DNA from: an uncultured Lachnospiraceae bacterium
GTDB lineage: Bacteria; Bacillota; Clostridia; Lachnospirales; Lachnospiraceae
Direction of reading: 5' to 3'
Assembly: GCA_910579495.1 (NCBI GenBank)
Contig: CAJTVD010000083.1
Span: forward strand, 1-15,159
Length of the DNA stretch: 15,159 nucleotides
In this document: positions 6,807 through 15,020 of the stretch, in pieces
Layout of the letters: each line of letters opens with the position of its first letter
How positions within the stretch are numbered: the first letter of the stretch is position 1
Notes under the pieces: generated by a model
What the model saw: the letters and a program-made list of their open reading frames with translations, nothing else
Database searches by the model: none
What the model was told of the DNA's origin: nothing
Program-made: the position numbers and the translations under genes

Positions 6807-7554
6807 AAACATTTTCCGGCAGGCGGGAGCTGCCATGGAGATTGATAAAGGCAGGAAGGGACGGGCGGTTACCTTTTTAAAACAGGCGGCAAAGGAAAAG
6901 GAGATTTCTCTTGTTTACAGCAGGAAGGAGATTCTTAAAAACCAGCTTGGTTATATGGACAAAACCATGTGGATTTTGCAGGTGGCGCTGTATTTTTTGG
7001 CTGCCCTGCTTGTGGCAAGGCTGTATGCGCTGGGGACGGAAAGGGAAGGGGTGCTTGCAGTGGTGGCAATGATGGCAGGGGCAGTGGGCATTGTTTCTAT
7101 GATGGGGATCTGCCATGCTTTTTACTCAGATATGGCGGAGCTAAGCGGGAGCTGTTACTTTAATGTCAGCCAGATGACCATGTTCCAACTGGTGTATTAT
7201 GGAACCCTGAACCTGGGGGGGATGTTTGCCGGGATTTTTTTCCTGGGTTTTGGGTGGCAGATTCCCTTTGTGCAGATTTCCTTGTATGTGTTGGTTCCCT
7301 TTTTGTTTACCCAGTGCTGCGCCCTGGGAGCGGCCCTTACAAAGGCGGGGAGAAAAAGCCCCGGACTGGCATGCCTGGTGGGCGCCTTTGCGGCCATTTC
7401 CTGTGGGGCGGCCGCTTCCTTTCCGGCAGTTTACAGGACCTCTGCGCTGGCCTTTTGGGAAATTGCTTTTGGCGTGGAGGTGGCGGCATTTGGATGGCAG
7501 ATTAAAAGATTATTTCACATGTTAGGCGAGGGGGAAATTTTATGCATGAATTAG
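6781..7554 (+). CDS. Six-helix membrane protein, candidate anti-sigma or ABC subunit
   Basis: No named family recognised. With the start at 6781 the protein has 257 residues. The first ~60 are charged and look cytosolic (KSEKEIKNIFRQAG, then KEKEISLVYSRKEILKNQ). About six hydrophobic spans follow near 63-83, 91-113, 137-157, 163-186, 196-217 and 222-241. The start overlaps the sigma gene by 26 bases, with GGAGGGAG 13 bases upstream; an ATG at 6835 is an alternative but would cut the N-terminal region. Its end overlaps the ABC ATPase gene by 13 bases. Its place between an ECF sigma factor and an ABC transporter suggests a membrane regulator of the sigma factor, a permease-like subunit, or both (inference). 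The zinc-binding H-x3-C-x2-C motif of ZAS-type anti-sigma factors is absent. Confidence 0.8.
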   Translation: MGKSEKEIKNIFRQAGAAMEIDKGRKGRAVTFLKQAAKEKEISLVYSRKEILKNQLGYMDKTMWILQVALYFLAALLVARLYALGTEREGVLAVVAMMAGAVGIVSMMGICHAFYSDMAELSGSCYFNVSQMTMFQLVYYGTLNLGGMFAGIFFLGFGWQIPFVQISLYVLVPFLFTQCCALGAALTKAGRKSPGLACLVGAFAAISCGAAASFPAVYRTSALAFWEIAFGVEVAAFGWQIKRLFHMLGEGEILCMN

Positions 7555-8420
7555 AGCTCTTTCAGGTAGAAAAAACTTATCGGGATAAAATAGCCGTGGA
7601 GAACCTGGAGGCTGTTTTTTCCAGCGGCGTATATGGGCTTTTGGGGGAGAATGGGGCAGGGAAGACCACCCTTATGAGGATGGTGTGCGGCATCCTGAAA
7701 CCCACCCGGGGAAGCATTACCTGTGACGGCATTTCCATAGAGCGGCTGGGAGGGGAATACCGGAAGCTGCTGGGCTACCTGCCCCAGAACTTCGGCTATT
7801 ATAAGGATTTTACTGGATGGCGGTTTTTAAGCTATATGGCGGCATTAAAAGCCCTCCCCCGGGATTATGCCCGAAGCAGGATACTGGAGCTGTTGGAAAC
7901 AGTGGATTTGCTGTCGGTAAAGGACAGGAAACTGAAAACCTACTCAGGCGGTATGATACGGCGCATAGGAATTGCCCAGGCTCTTTTAAACGACCCGGAA
8001 ATACTGATCCTGGACGAGCCTACGGCGGGGCTGGACCCCAAGGAGAGGGTACGTTTCCGGAACATTATAAGCGCCCTTGGGAAAAACCGGATTGTGGTCT
8101 TGTCCACCCATATCGTTTCCGATGTGGAATATATTGCGGACCACATTATGATTATGAAAGGCGGGCGGATGATTTGGACAGGGACCGAAGCCCAAAGCCT
8201 GGAAGAGGTAAAGGGCTGTGTATGGCAGTGCCTGGTAGATGGGAGGGAGGCGGAGGAACTGGACAGACGCTATACCGTCAGCAACCTGCGCAACCAGGGC
8301 AGCCAGGTATCACTGCGCATAGTGTCCATGGAAAGGCCCACACCTGGGGCAAAACCCGCCGCCCCTGGGCTGGAGGACGCATACCTATACCACACTTTAA
8401 ACCATGGGGAATTGGAATAA
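7542..8420 (+). CDS. ABC transporter ATP-binding protein (ABC-2 type exporter)
   Basis: ATPase of 292 residues that powers the membrane partners coded beside it. Visible motifs: Walker A GENGAGKT (35-42), Q-loop Q82 in LPQNFGYY, signature YSGGMIRR (134-141), Walker B LILDEP (155-160) and switch H190 in STHIVSDVE. Tyr in place of Leu in the signature (YSGGM) is common in the CcmA/NatA-like subfamily of drug, bacteriocin and sodium exporters. A C-terminal tail from about 225 carries no motif I recognise. The ATG overlaps the previous gene by 13 bases, implying coupled translation; the permease follows after 116 bases. The substrate is unknown. Export of, or protection from, an antimicrobial compound is a usual role for such sets but is only inference here. 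Confidence 0.92.
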   Translation: MHELELFQVEKTYRDKIAVENLEAVFSSGVYGLLGENGAGKTTLMRMVCGILKPTRGSITCDGISIERLGGEYRKLLGYLPQNFGYYKDFTGWRFLSYMAALKALPRDYARSRILELLETVDLLSVKDRKLKTYSGGMIRRIGIAQALLNDPEILILDEPTAGLDPKERVRFRNIISALGKNRIVVLSTHIVSDVEYIADHIMIMKGGRMIWTGTEAQSLEEVKGCVWQCLVDGREAEELDRRYTVSNLRNQGSQVSLRIVSMERPTPGAKPAAPGLEDAYLYHTLNHGELE

Positions 8421-8428
8421 AACAGCAG

Positions 8429-8484
8429 GGGCTCAAAGAAAGCCCAGAGGGAATTCAGGCTGGGAAAGCAGGCGGAATTTCCTC
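8429..8484 (+). other. Stem-loops in the ATPase-permease gap
   Basis: The 116-base gap (8421-8536) has two adjacent foldable elements. GGGCT (8429-8433) pairs with AGCCC (8441-8445) around 7 bases. GAGGGAATTC (8447-8456) pairs with GAATTTCCTC (8475-8484), ten pairs including one G-U, around 18 bases. Neither is followed by a T-run. They may stabilise or process the mRNA and set different levels of ATPase and permease. Confidence 0.4.
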
Positions 8485-8536
8485 TGAAGGTTAAAGGCTT
8501 TGGGAGGGCGGACGCGGGACTGGAATAGGAGGAAAA

Positions 8537-9634
8537 ATGAGGCTATACAGGATGGAGTTATTTAAGATTTGTACAAGAAAGCTGTTTTTGTTTGGGGCAG
8601 CAGGGATGATAGGAATAACGCTGCTTTATTTCCTGTCCTATGTCTCTGGGGCAGAGTCAACAATTAACGGCGTGCGCTACAGGGGGTATGAGGCGATTAT
8701 TGCAGACCGCAGGATCACCCAGGAATTTCAGGGCATTCTCACTGATGAAAAGGTAGGCCAGATTGTAAAAAAATATGGTTTTCCCAAGGAGGCCAGGGAA
8801 GGGATCAATATGTTTGTGGACACCAACTATCTCAATGGCTTTGTGATGTATTATCTGTCAGACGGCTATATGAGAGGGTGGGACGATTACCAGGTTGCCA
8901 CCTGTACGTATCCCATAGCGGAAACGCAGCTTGGGGAGATGGAGGCGCTTACCGGAAGGGAAATGATACTGGAATATCATTATGGCTGGGAGGTGTTTAT
9001 CAATGTACTGAACCTGGGTTTTATACTTGTGGGGATCCTGGTCATCTTTGGCATTTCCCCAATCTTTGCGGAGGAGTCGCATATAGAAACGCTGCCGCTT
9101 CTGTTTACGGCAAAGGAGGGGAAGGGGAGGGATATCCGGGCGAAAATTGCCGCAGGACTGACGGTTGCTGCCGCTTCTTACCTGGCCATTGTTTTAATGG
9201 CCTTAGCGCTGTGCGGCATGTTTTTTGGTTTTGGCGGGCTGGAGAGCTTCACAGGGCTGATTTTTGGTTATCTTTCTACCTGGTTTAAGACAGCTTTGCT
9301 GCCGGTAAAGGGATTTATTTTACTGTACCTGTTGTTTGCTTTTGTAGGGCAACTGGAGCTTTGCGCTGTCACCATGCTCCTGTCGGCATGGTGTAAAAGC
9401 CCTTTCCATGTAGTAGTGGCAGATGCGCTTTTGTGGGTGCTGCCTATTTTGCTGTTGGCTTTTTCAGGGAGGGTATCCTTTTCCATGCGGGTTACGCCCC
9501 TTTATCTGATCATGCCCCACAATGTTTATGAGATCCGGTATCTGTTAATGTTGCCGGTTATGGTGGGGATTGCCCTTGGGGCCACCATAGCCTGCCTTGC
9601 CCTTGGTTACAGGAAATATAAAAATAAGGAGTAA
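8537..9634 (+). CDS. ABC-2-type transporter permease
   Basis: Membrane protein of 365 residues, the likely channel-forming partner of the ATPase at 7542-8420. The N-terminus MRLYRMELFKICTRKLFLFG resembles ABC-2 permeases, whose first helix follows a short basic amphipathic stretch. Hydrophobic spans lie near 17-38, 154-177, 206-233, 254-284, 291-310 and 334-357. The long segment between the first two spans (~40-152) should be extracytoplasmic and is rich in Tyr and acidic residues. AEESHIETLPLL after the second span fits the cytosolic loop that touches the ATPase in this family. The ribosome site AGGAGG sits 5 bases before the ATG, so the gene does not depend on coupling across the gap. Substrate unknown. 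Similarity is at the level of architecture rather than a specific named family. Confidence 0.85.
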   Translation: MRLYRMELFKICTRKLFLFGAAGMIGITLLYFLSYVSGAESTINGVRYRGYEAIIADRRITQEFQGILTDEKVGQIVKKYGFPKEAREGINMFVDTNYLNGFVMYYLSDGYMRGWDDYQVATCTYPIAETQLGEMEALTGREMILEYHYGWEVFINVLNLGFILVGILVIFGISPIFAEESHIETLPLLFTAKEGKGRDIRAKIAAGLTVAAASYLAIVLMALALCGMFFGFGGLESFTGLIFGYLSTWFKTALLPVKGFILLYLLFAFVGQLELCAVTMLLSAWCKSPFHVVVADALLWVLPILLLAFSGRVSFSMRVTPLYLIMPHNVYEIRYLLMLPVMVGIALGATIACLALGYRKYKNKE

Positions 9635-9636
9635 CC

Positions 9637-9667
9637 AACACAAAAATCTTTGCTGCGGCATTGTGTT
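9637..9667. repeat. Inverted repeat overlapping the kinase -35 box
   Basis: AACACAA (9637-9643) and TTGTGTT (9661-9667) are perfect 7-base arms with a 17-base centre; TGC/GCA inside adds three more possible pairs. The right arm coincides with the proposed -35 of the hybrid kinase. No T-run follows, so it is a better candidate for an operator than for a terminator of the ABC operon. Confidence 0.35.
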
Positions 9668-9690
9668 CCATAGCTTCACTGTGATAAAAT
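9661..9690 (+). promoter_or_regulatory. Candidate extended -10 promoter for the hybrid kinase
   Basis: -35 TTGTGT (9661-9666), an 18-base spacer ending in TGA, and -10 TAAAAT (9685-9690, 5 of 6), giving an extended -10. An overlapping TATAAT at 9690-9695 lacks a well-placed -35. It suggests that the kinase is at least partly transcribed apart from the ABC operon. Confidence 0.45.
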
Positions 9691-9739
9691 ATAATGATGA
9701 GATTTAAGTGGAAGATGAGTTGCGGGGAGGATTGTTGCG

Positions 9740-12700
9740 ATGCAGAAAAACTATGAGACACTTCTGGATTCGCTCCAGATTGCGGCGATTTATGTGATAC
9801 GGGAAGATAATCACCAGATTATGTACTTTAACAGGCGGGTAAGGGATATCCTGCCCAATGTAGAGATTGGTATGGTGTGCCATGAACTGCTGGCAGGCTT
9901 CTGCTCCAACTGCCCCCTTTTGACCATCGGAGATAAAAAGGAAAGCCGGTCCATCGACTATGATAATCCCTTTGGCAGGGCAGTGGATATTGTGGCGTCC
10001 CGGATTCTCTGGGAGGGTATCCCGGCATTTTCCATTGCGATCACTTCCCATGTGGATGCAGTGAGCTTTACTTATGGCTGGATTTTCCGGGTAAACCTGC
10101 AAACGGGCCTTTTGGATGTTATACAGGGGGAGATAGGGGGGCATGAGAGCTCCCTGGCAAGAACCCGGAACCTGCAGGAATGGATTGAAGACCTGGCAGG
10201 GGAGGGGAGCATTTACGGAGGGGATATTGACCGTGTGCGGAGGTTTGCACGGCTTTCCTATCTAAGGCGCAAGCTTGGGGAGGGGGACCAGGCCCTTACC
10301 TGTACTTACAGGCGCAGGCAGGGGAAGGAATACCGGTGGTATATGATGGAGGTTGTCCCGTCCTTTGACAATGGGGACAGCGGGCAGTTTGCCATGCTTT
10401 ACATAAAAGATGTCCATGATGTTTACAGAAAGGGGCTGGAGCTGGAAGAAATCAATATCCAGCACCGTGAGATCATTAAATCCCTGGGAGAGATGAACTT
10501 TGGGGTATACCTGGTCAACCTTTCCACAGGCATTTCCCATCCTGTGCGGACAGCGGATTTTATGGGAGAAGTGATGTGCCCGAAAATGATGGCATGGGAT
10601 GATACCCTGAACTGCCTTCTGGAGGTTTTTTTCCATCCTGACAGCCGCAAGGAAATACTGGCGTCTTTTTCCTTGAGTGCCCTGAATGGGATATGGGAAA
10701 AAGGCGGGAAGAAGGAGGCGCTGTGCCGTTACCTCCGGGAGGGGGAATACCGTTATGTCTCTGTCACAGCCCACTTTTTTGAAGGAGGGGACAGGGAGCG
10801 GAATGTGGTGCTGGCGCTGCTTGATGTGGACGAGCGGATCCGGAAGGAAATCAAACATAACCAGGATGACCGGCGGATGGCGGCGATCATTAAGCACGGA
10901 TATGACGTGATGAATTCAGTAAACCTGGCTACAGGAGTGTGTGAGCGGATTTATCTTAACGGGAAAGGCGACCTGGGCAAGGTATATACACAGGATTACG
11001 AATATTATGTCCAGAAAGCGGCCAATGAATGGATCCATGAGGATGACAGGGAGCGTTTCCGCATAGTGATGTCCCTGAAAAATTTAAGGCATATGGCATC
11101 TTCCATGGAAGATTCCGCCCAGTTTAGCAGCCAGTTCCGCACAAAGGACCCGAAAATGGAGTGGGTGGAGGAGGAACTGTTCCTTATCCGCCAGGACGGC
11201 GGGGTGACAGCCAACATCCTAAGCAGGGATGTTACCAGGGAAAAGAAAAGGGAGGCGGAATACTCCAGGGAAAAGCGGGAGAGGAACCATATCATTAACA
11301 GTATGGGGAGCCTGTTCCTTGCAGCCTATTACCTAGACCTGGAGGCAGACACTTACAAAATGGTGGCCCATAAGGGTATGGTGGGAAAGCTTCTGGGGGA
11401 GGAAAGGAGCTGTACCGAGGCTTTCCGTAAACATGCCATGGGGTATGTGCACCCGGATGACCGGAAAGAATTCCTGGAAAAAATGAATTGTGGGAACTTC
11501 AGGAGAAGGCTCTCCCAGGAGCAGCGCCAGTTTGCCCTGGAATACCGCAGAAGCGCCAGGGAAGAGGGGATGGGGAAAAATGACGGCTGGATGCGTGCCA
11601 CGGTGGTTTTGTCAGAAGCCCAGGATGGGATGCCCAAAAAGGCATTGTATGTGGTTCAGGATGTGACGGAGAGCAAGGAAAAGGAGGAGCGCGAACACAG
11701 GCTTTTAAAGGATGCCTATGAGGTGGCCCTTAACGCAAGCGCTTCCAAAAGTGACTTTTTATCCAGGATGAGCCATGATATCCGGACCCCCATGAATGCC
11801 ATTATCGGAATGACGGCTATCGCCGGGGCGCATCTGCAGGAGCCTGAGAGAGTGGAGGACTGCCTGAATAAGATCAATGCCGCCAGCCGCCATTTGCTAT
11901 CCCTGGTGAATGAGATCCTGGATATGAGCAAGATAGAGACGGGGAAGATTGACCTGGCGGAAGAAGAATTTAATCTGTCTGACCTGCTTCAGGATGTGCT
12001 TGCCACAGTGCGCCCTGCCCTGCAGGCAAAATGCCATGAACTGAAATTCCATGTGGAGCTTGCCCATGAGGATGTGATCGGGGACGTGATGCGGCTGCAG
12101 CAGGTATTTATCAACATTCTGGAGAACGCGGTGAAGTATACCATGCCGGAGGGGAAGCTGGAGCTGGAAATCAGGGAAAAGGACTGCCGGGATTTTGGCT
12201 ATGGCTGCTATGAGTTTGTTTTCAAGGATAACGGCGTGGGCATGACGCCGGAATTTGTGGAGAGGATATTTGAGCCATTCAGCCGGGCGGAGGATTCCCG
12301 CATCAGCAAGGTGGAGGGCGCAGGGCTGGGAATGACTATTGCCCAGAATATTATTAAAATGATGAATGGGGACATCTGCATTGACAGCCAGGTAGGGAGT
12401 GGCACCCAGATTTCCGTGACCGTATTTTTGAAACAGCAGAGCACCAAAGTAGCGGACCTGGAGCGGTACGCAGGGCTGAGGGTTTTAGTGGTGGACGACG
12501 ACCGCTATATCTGCGAGGTGGTCTGCGGCGTCCTGGAAGAAATGAAGATTGTGGGCAAGTGGACCCAGAGAGGAAGGGACGCAGTCAGGCTTGTACGGGA
12601 AGCGGAGGATGCAGGGGAAGGGTATTTTGCGGTCATCCTGGACTGGCAGATGCCGGATATGGATGGGATTGAAACTGCCAAGGCAATCCGCCGGGAAGCG

Positions 12701-13288
12701 GGAGAGAGGATAAAGGTCATCATGCTCTCCGGCTATGACTGGAGCGAGGTGGAGTCGGAGGTGCGGGATGCCGGAGTGGACGGCTTCCTTTCCAAGCCTT
12801 TGCTGAAGTCCCGGCTGGTATATCTTTTAAAGAAAATCGCTATTGAGGATAAGATGGAAGAAAAGGCGGAAGGTCCCGGGGAGGGAGAAGACGCCATGCC
12901 CAGCTTCCATGGAAAGAGGATCCTGCTGACAGAGGATAACGAGCTGAACCGGGAGATTGCCATGGAAATCATCGGAAGCACCGGGGCTATCGTAGAGTGC
13001 GCCGAGGACGGCAAACAGGGGGTAGAAAAATTCCTGGAAAAAGAAGAAGGCTACTATGACCTGATATTTATGGATATCCAGATGCCTGTAATGAACGGGC
13101 ATGAGGCAACCGAGGCAATCAGAAAGCTTGACCGGAAGGACGCGGCCAGGATCCCTATCATTGCACTGACAGCGAACGCCTATACAGAGGATGTGATTGC
13201 CAGCAGGAAAGCAGGCATGAATGAACATATGACCAAGCCGCTGATGATTGAAAAACTCATGGAATGTATGAAAAGGTGGCTGAAATAA
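9740..13288 (+). CDS. Soluble multi-PAS hybrid histidine kinase with two receivers
   Basis: Signal-transducing kinase of 1182 residues with no signal peptide or membrane span, so cytosolic. About five PAS-like sensor domains are inferred at ~5-105, 110-230, 250-370, 380-500 and 515-645; the last two carry typical HEDDRERF and HPDDRKEF turns and end in DVT. HisKA follows (~668-735, phospho-acceptor H679 in MSHDIRTPMN), then HATPase (N-box NILENAVKYT 792-801, DNGVGM 830-835, GAGLGM 860-865). Receiver 1 (~913-1032) has DD 919-920, D968 and K1019. Receiver 2 (~1058-1180) has ED 1065-1066, D1112, T1144 and K1166. All catalytic residues look intact. There is no HPt and no output domain, so phosphate must go to a separate protein. 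PAS1 has C47, C54 and C57 in CHELLAGFCSNCP, a possible metal or redox site. GGGGAGG lies 9 bases before the ATG. Confidence 0.92.
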   Translation: MQKNYETLLDSLQIAAIYVIREDNHQIMYFNRRVRDILPNVEIGMVCHELLAGFCSNCPLLTIGDKKESRSIDYDNPFGRAVDIVASRILWEGIPAFSIAITSHVDAVSFTYGWIFRVNLQTGLLDVIQGEIGGHESSLARTRNLQEWIEDLAGEGSIYGGDIDRVRRFARLSYLRRKLGEGDQALTCTYRRRQGKEYRWYMMEVVPSFDNGDSGQFAMLYIKDVHDVYRKGLELEEINIQHREIIKSLGEMNFGVYLVNLSTGISHPVRTADFMGEVMCPKMMAWDDTLNCLLEVFFHPDSRKEILASFSLSALNGIWEKGGKKEALCRYLREGEYRYVSVTAHFFEGGDRERNVVLALLDVDERIRKEIKHNQDDRRMAAIIKHGYDVMNSVNLATGVCERIYLNGKGDLGKVYTQDYEYYVQKAANEWIHEDDRERFRIVMSLKNLRHMASSMEDSAQFSSQFRTKDPKMEWVEEELFLIRQDGGVTANILSRDVTREKKREAEYSREKRERNHIINSMGSLFLAAYYLDLEADTYKMVAHKGMVGKLLGEERSCTEAFRKHAMGYVHPDDRKEFLEKMNCGNFRRRLSQEQRQFALEYRRSAREEGMGKNDGWMRATVVLSEAQDGMPKKALYVVQDVTESKEKEEREHRLLKDAYEVALNASASKSDFLSRMSHDIRTPMNAIIGMTAIAGAHLQEPERVEDCLNKINAASRHLLSLVNEILDMSKIETGKIDLAEEEFNLSDLLQDVLATVRPALQAKCHELKFHVELAHEDVIGDVMRLQQVFINILENAVKYTMPEGKLELEIREKDCRDFGYGCYEFVFKDNGVGMTPEFVERIFEPFSRAEDSRISKVEGAGLGMTIAQNIIKMMNGDICIDSQVGSGTQISVTVFLKQQSTKVADLERYAGLRVLVVDDDRYICEVVCGVLEEMKIVGKWTQRGRDAVRLVREAEDAGEGYFAVILDWQMPDMDGIETAKAIRREAGERIKVIMLSGYDWSEVESEVRDAGVDGFLSKPLLKSRLVYLLKKIAIEDKMEEKAEGPGEGEDAMPSFHGKRILLTEDNELNREIAMEIIGSTGAIVECAEDGKQGVEKFLEKEEGYYDLIFMDIQMPVMNGHEATEAIRKLDRKDAARIPIIALTANAYTEDVIASRKAGMNEHMTKPLMIEKLMECMKRWLK

Positions 13289-13330
13289 ATAGGGACGGCT
13301 TTAAGGCAGCAGTACATAAGGGAATATTGC

Positions 13331-13392
13331 AGCCAAAACAAAAAATGCTATGCAGGAGGCCCACTGTCTGCATAGCATTTTTTATTTTGGCT
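13331..13392. terminator. Bidirectional intrinsic terminator between convergent genes
   Basis: AGCCAAAA (13331-13338), then AAAAAATGCTATGCAG (13340-13355), pairs with CTGCATAGCATTTTTT (13368-13383), then TTTTGGCT (13385-13392): 24 of 25 positions pair, the exception being C13339 against A13384, with a 12-base loop. Each strand ends its core stem in a run of six T, so it can stop both the hybrid kinase (plus) and the DUF5722-like gene (minus). Confidence 0.9.
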
Positions 13393-13436
13393 AAATTTCA
13401 CGTTTCAATTTTCTGCACCCAACACGGCCGCGCCGG

Positions 13437-14987
13437 TTACCGTGCGGTAACATAGGCCGACAGGTCAACGCCTGCCATAGCGGAAGCCTGGGCGAGATAA
13501 TTATGGTCGCCTGCATGTTTATAGTAGTCATAAGCCAGCTTATGCCTTCCATCGGGGGCAAGTAAGCCCACTGCAAGCCCCTGGGCGATTTCTGCGGCAT
13601 GGTCCAGTTCCCGGGAGAGGATCAGGCCGTCCACATATCTGTTATTGCTCGCCTGGAGATAGGCGTAGGTAACTGCGATTGCCTGCTGCTCTTCCCCGGC
13701 ACTGGAAGTGTAGCCCAGTTCCGAGAGCTTTACCGTGCGGACAGCCCCGCTGGGGGAGCGCAGCTCCGGCTGGGAGAGAAAGTCTGTGATAACGTCTATG
13801 TTCTGCATGGTCACATACTTGGAATTCTGGCTGTGGGACGCATTTGAGGTAGGCGTCCAGTTGTTGGGGTCGTACAGAGGTACGTTATAAGGGTGGCTGG
13901 CAAGCCGCCAGTCAATGTTTCCCTGTGCCCTTACATAATCGTTGAAGGCGGCCAGGAAAGGGCGGGAGCCGAAATAGGAGGGGCTGGAAGCAAAAGCCCA
14001 CTGTTGGTCTGTGGATACATAAACATTTGCGTTGCCGTTTTCAGACTTGATGCCATTGTAGAGGATGCGGAAAGCGTTGGCGTATTCCGAAGCATATTGG
14101 TTCAAATCTGTGGTCTGCATAAAATTCCAGGGGTTACGGGCATTTACCTCATTGCCCACGATCCAATTATCCACGGTTCCGTATCCGGTATCGGAATAGC
14201 GCTGCCCCAAAAAGGAAGCTACTGCGGCCAGCTTTTCCACCCCTGCCTGGTCGGCGGCGTTTAAAGCGTAATAGTTAGCGGAACCGCCCCGGGAGAGGGG
14301 ATGGATCAGGGTTGCGTCCTGGGCAAGGTCGTTGAGGATAATGAAGGTCACCTGGATTCCCTGGGCGTTCATCTGCCGGGCAATGGCGTCGTATTCTCCC
14401 ACGTAGCCGGCATTAAAGCTGTAGGTCTTTCCGTTGTATTGATAATTGATGCCGCCGCCGTTGGTAATTCTGCCAAGGAGCAGGTTGTAGGTAATCTGCC
14501 TGACCCCAAGGTCTGTTAAGTTTCCGGCGTTTAGCAGCTGGGGAGCCGGGAGGATCCCCTTAATGCCGTTATCCCGCCTGGGGGCGGTGTGGCCGGCTGC
14601 TGCTTCCGGGTTGGTGATGTATAAGGAGTTGGACACAGGAGTAGGGACTCCGTTTTTGATTGCCACAATGGTGAATTTTTTGAACAGGTTGCTGCCGGCG
14701 CTGTTTTTGTTCAGCGGAAAGGTAAAGGCAGCGGTTCCATTGGGAGCCTGGGCTACCTCCACGCCCTGGGCACCGCTTTGATAGGTTTCCTGGGCATACA
14801 GATGGAGGATACCATCTTCCGATGAAACCGAGGAAGTGCCGGAAACCACCACCTGATCGCCCTGGACCACCGCGGAATGCAGCGCAGCTGTCCCTGCCCC
14901 ATGGGCTTCCAGATTATTGGAAAAAAACATAATGATAACTGTAAATGCCGCAAACACGGCGGTAAGGATTGACTTGTTCCGAAACAT
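13437..14987 (-). CDS. Secreted glycosidase-like protein, DUF5722 type
   Basis: A 516-residue exported protein. Residues 1-31 are a Sec signal peptide (MFRNK, hydrophobic 7-23, likely cleavage near AHGA). Residues ~32-125 look like a beta-sandwich with alternating strands (QVVVSG, LHLYAQ, FTIVAI). The main domain (~138-490) reads like a TIM-barrel hydrolase of the DUF5722 kind, recognised from memory. GNEVN with E280 on the W-x-x-GNE strand and SELGY with E423 resemble the acid/base and nucleophile glutamates of clan GH-A retaining glycosidases; HPY (365-367) also fits. The start at 14987 is preferred because AGGGGG lies 7 bases upstream; upstream in-frame starts at 15008 or 15155 lie too near to, or before, the promoter. 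It may act on a wall or host polysaccharide (inference). No cell-wall anchor is visible. Confidence 0.85.
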   Translation of the reverse strand: MFRNKSILTAVFAAFTVIIMFFSNNLEAHGAGTAALHSAVVQGDQVVVSGTSSVSSEDGILHLYAQETYQSGAQGVEVAQAPNGTAAFTFPLNKNSAGSNLFKKFTIVAIKNGVPTPVSNSLYITNPEAAAGHTAPRRDNGIKGILPAPQLLNAGNLTDLGVRQITYNLLLGRITNGGGINYQYNGKTYSFNAGYVGEYDAIARQMNAQGIQVTFIILNDLAQDATLIHPLSRGGSANYYALNAADQAGVEKLAAVASFLGQRYSDTGYGTVDNWIVGNEVNARNPWNFMQTTDLNQYASEYANAFRILYNGIKSENGNANVYVSTDQQWAFASSPSYFGSRPFLAAFNDYVRAQGNIDWRLASHPYNVPLYDPNNWTPTSNASHSQNSKYVTMQNIDVITDFLSQPELRSPSGAVRTVKLSELGYTSSAGEEQQAIAVTYAYLQASNNRYVDGLILSRELDHAAEIAQGLAVGLLAPDGRHKLAYDYYKHAGDHNYLAQASAMAGVDLSAYVTAR

Positions 14988-15020
14988 TTTAGTTCCCCCT
15001 GATTTCATTTGATTTCTTTC

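Noticed and set aside
10262..10897. 211-codon minus-strand frame inside the hybrid kinase
   Set aside because: It is a shadow of a clear coding frame, with low-complexity His/Pro composition.
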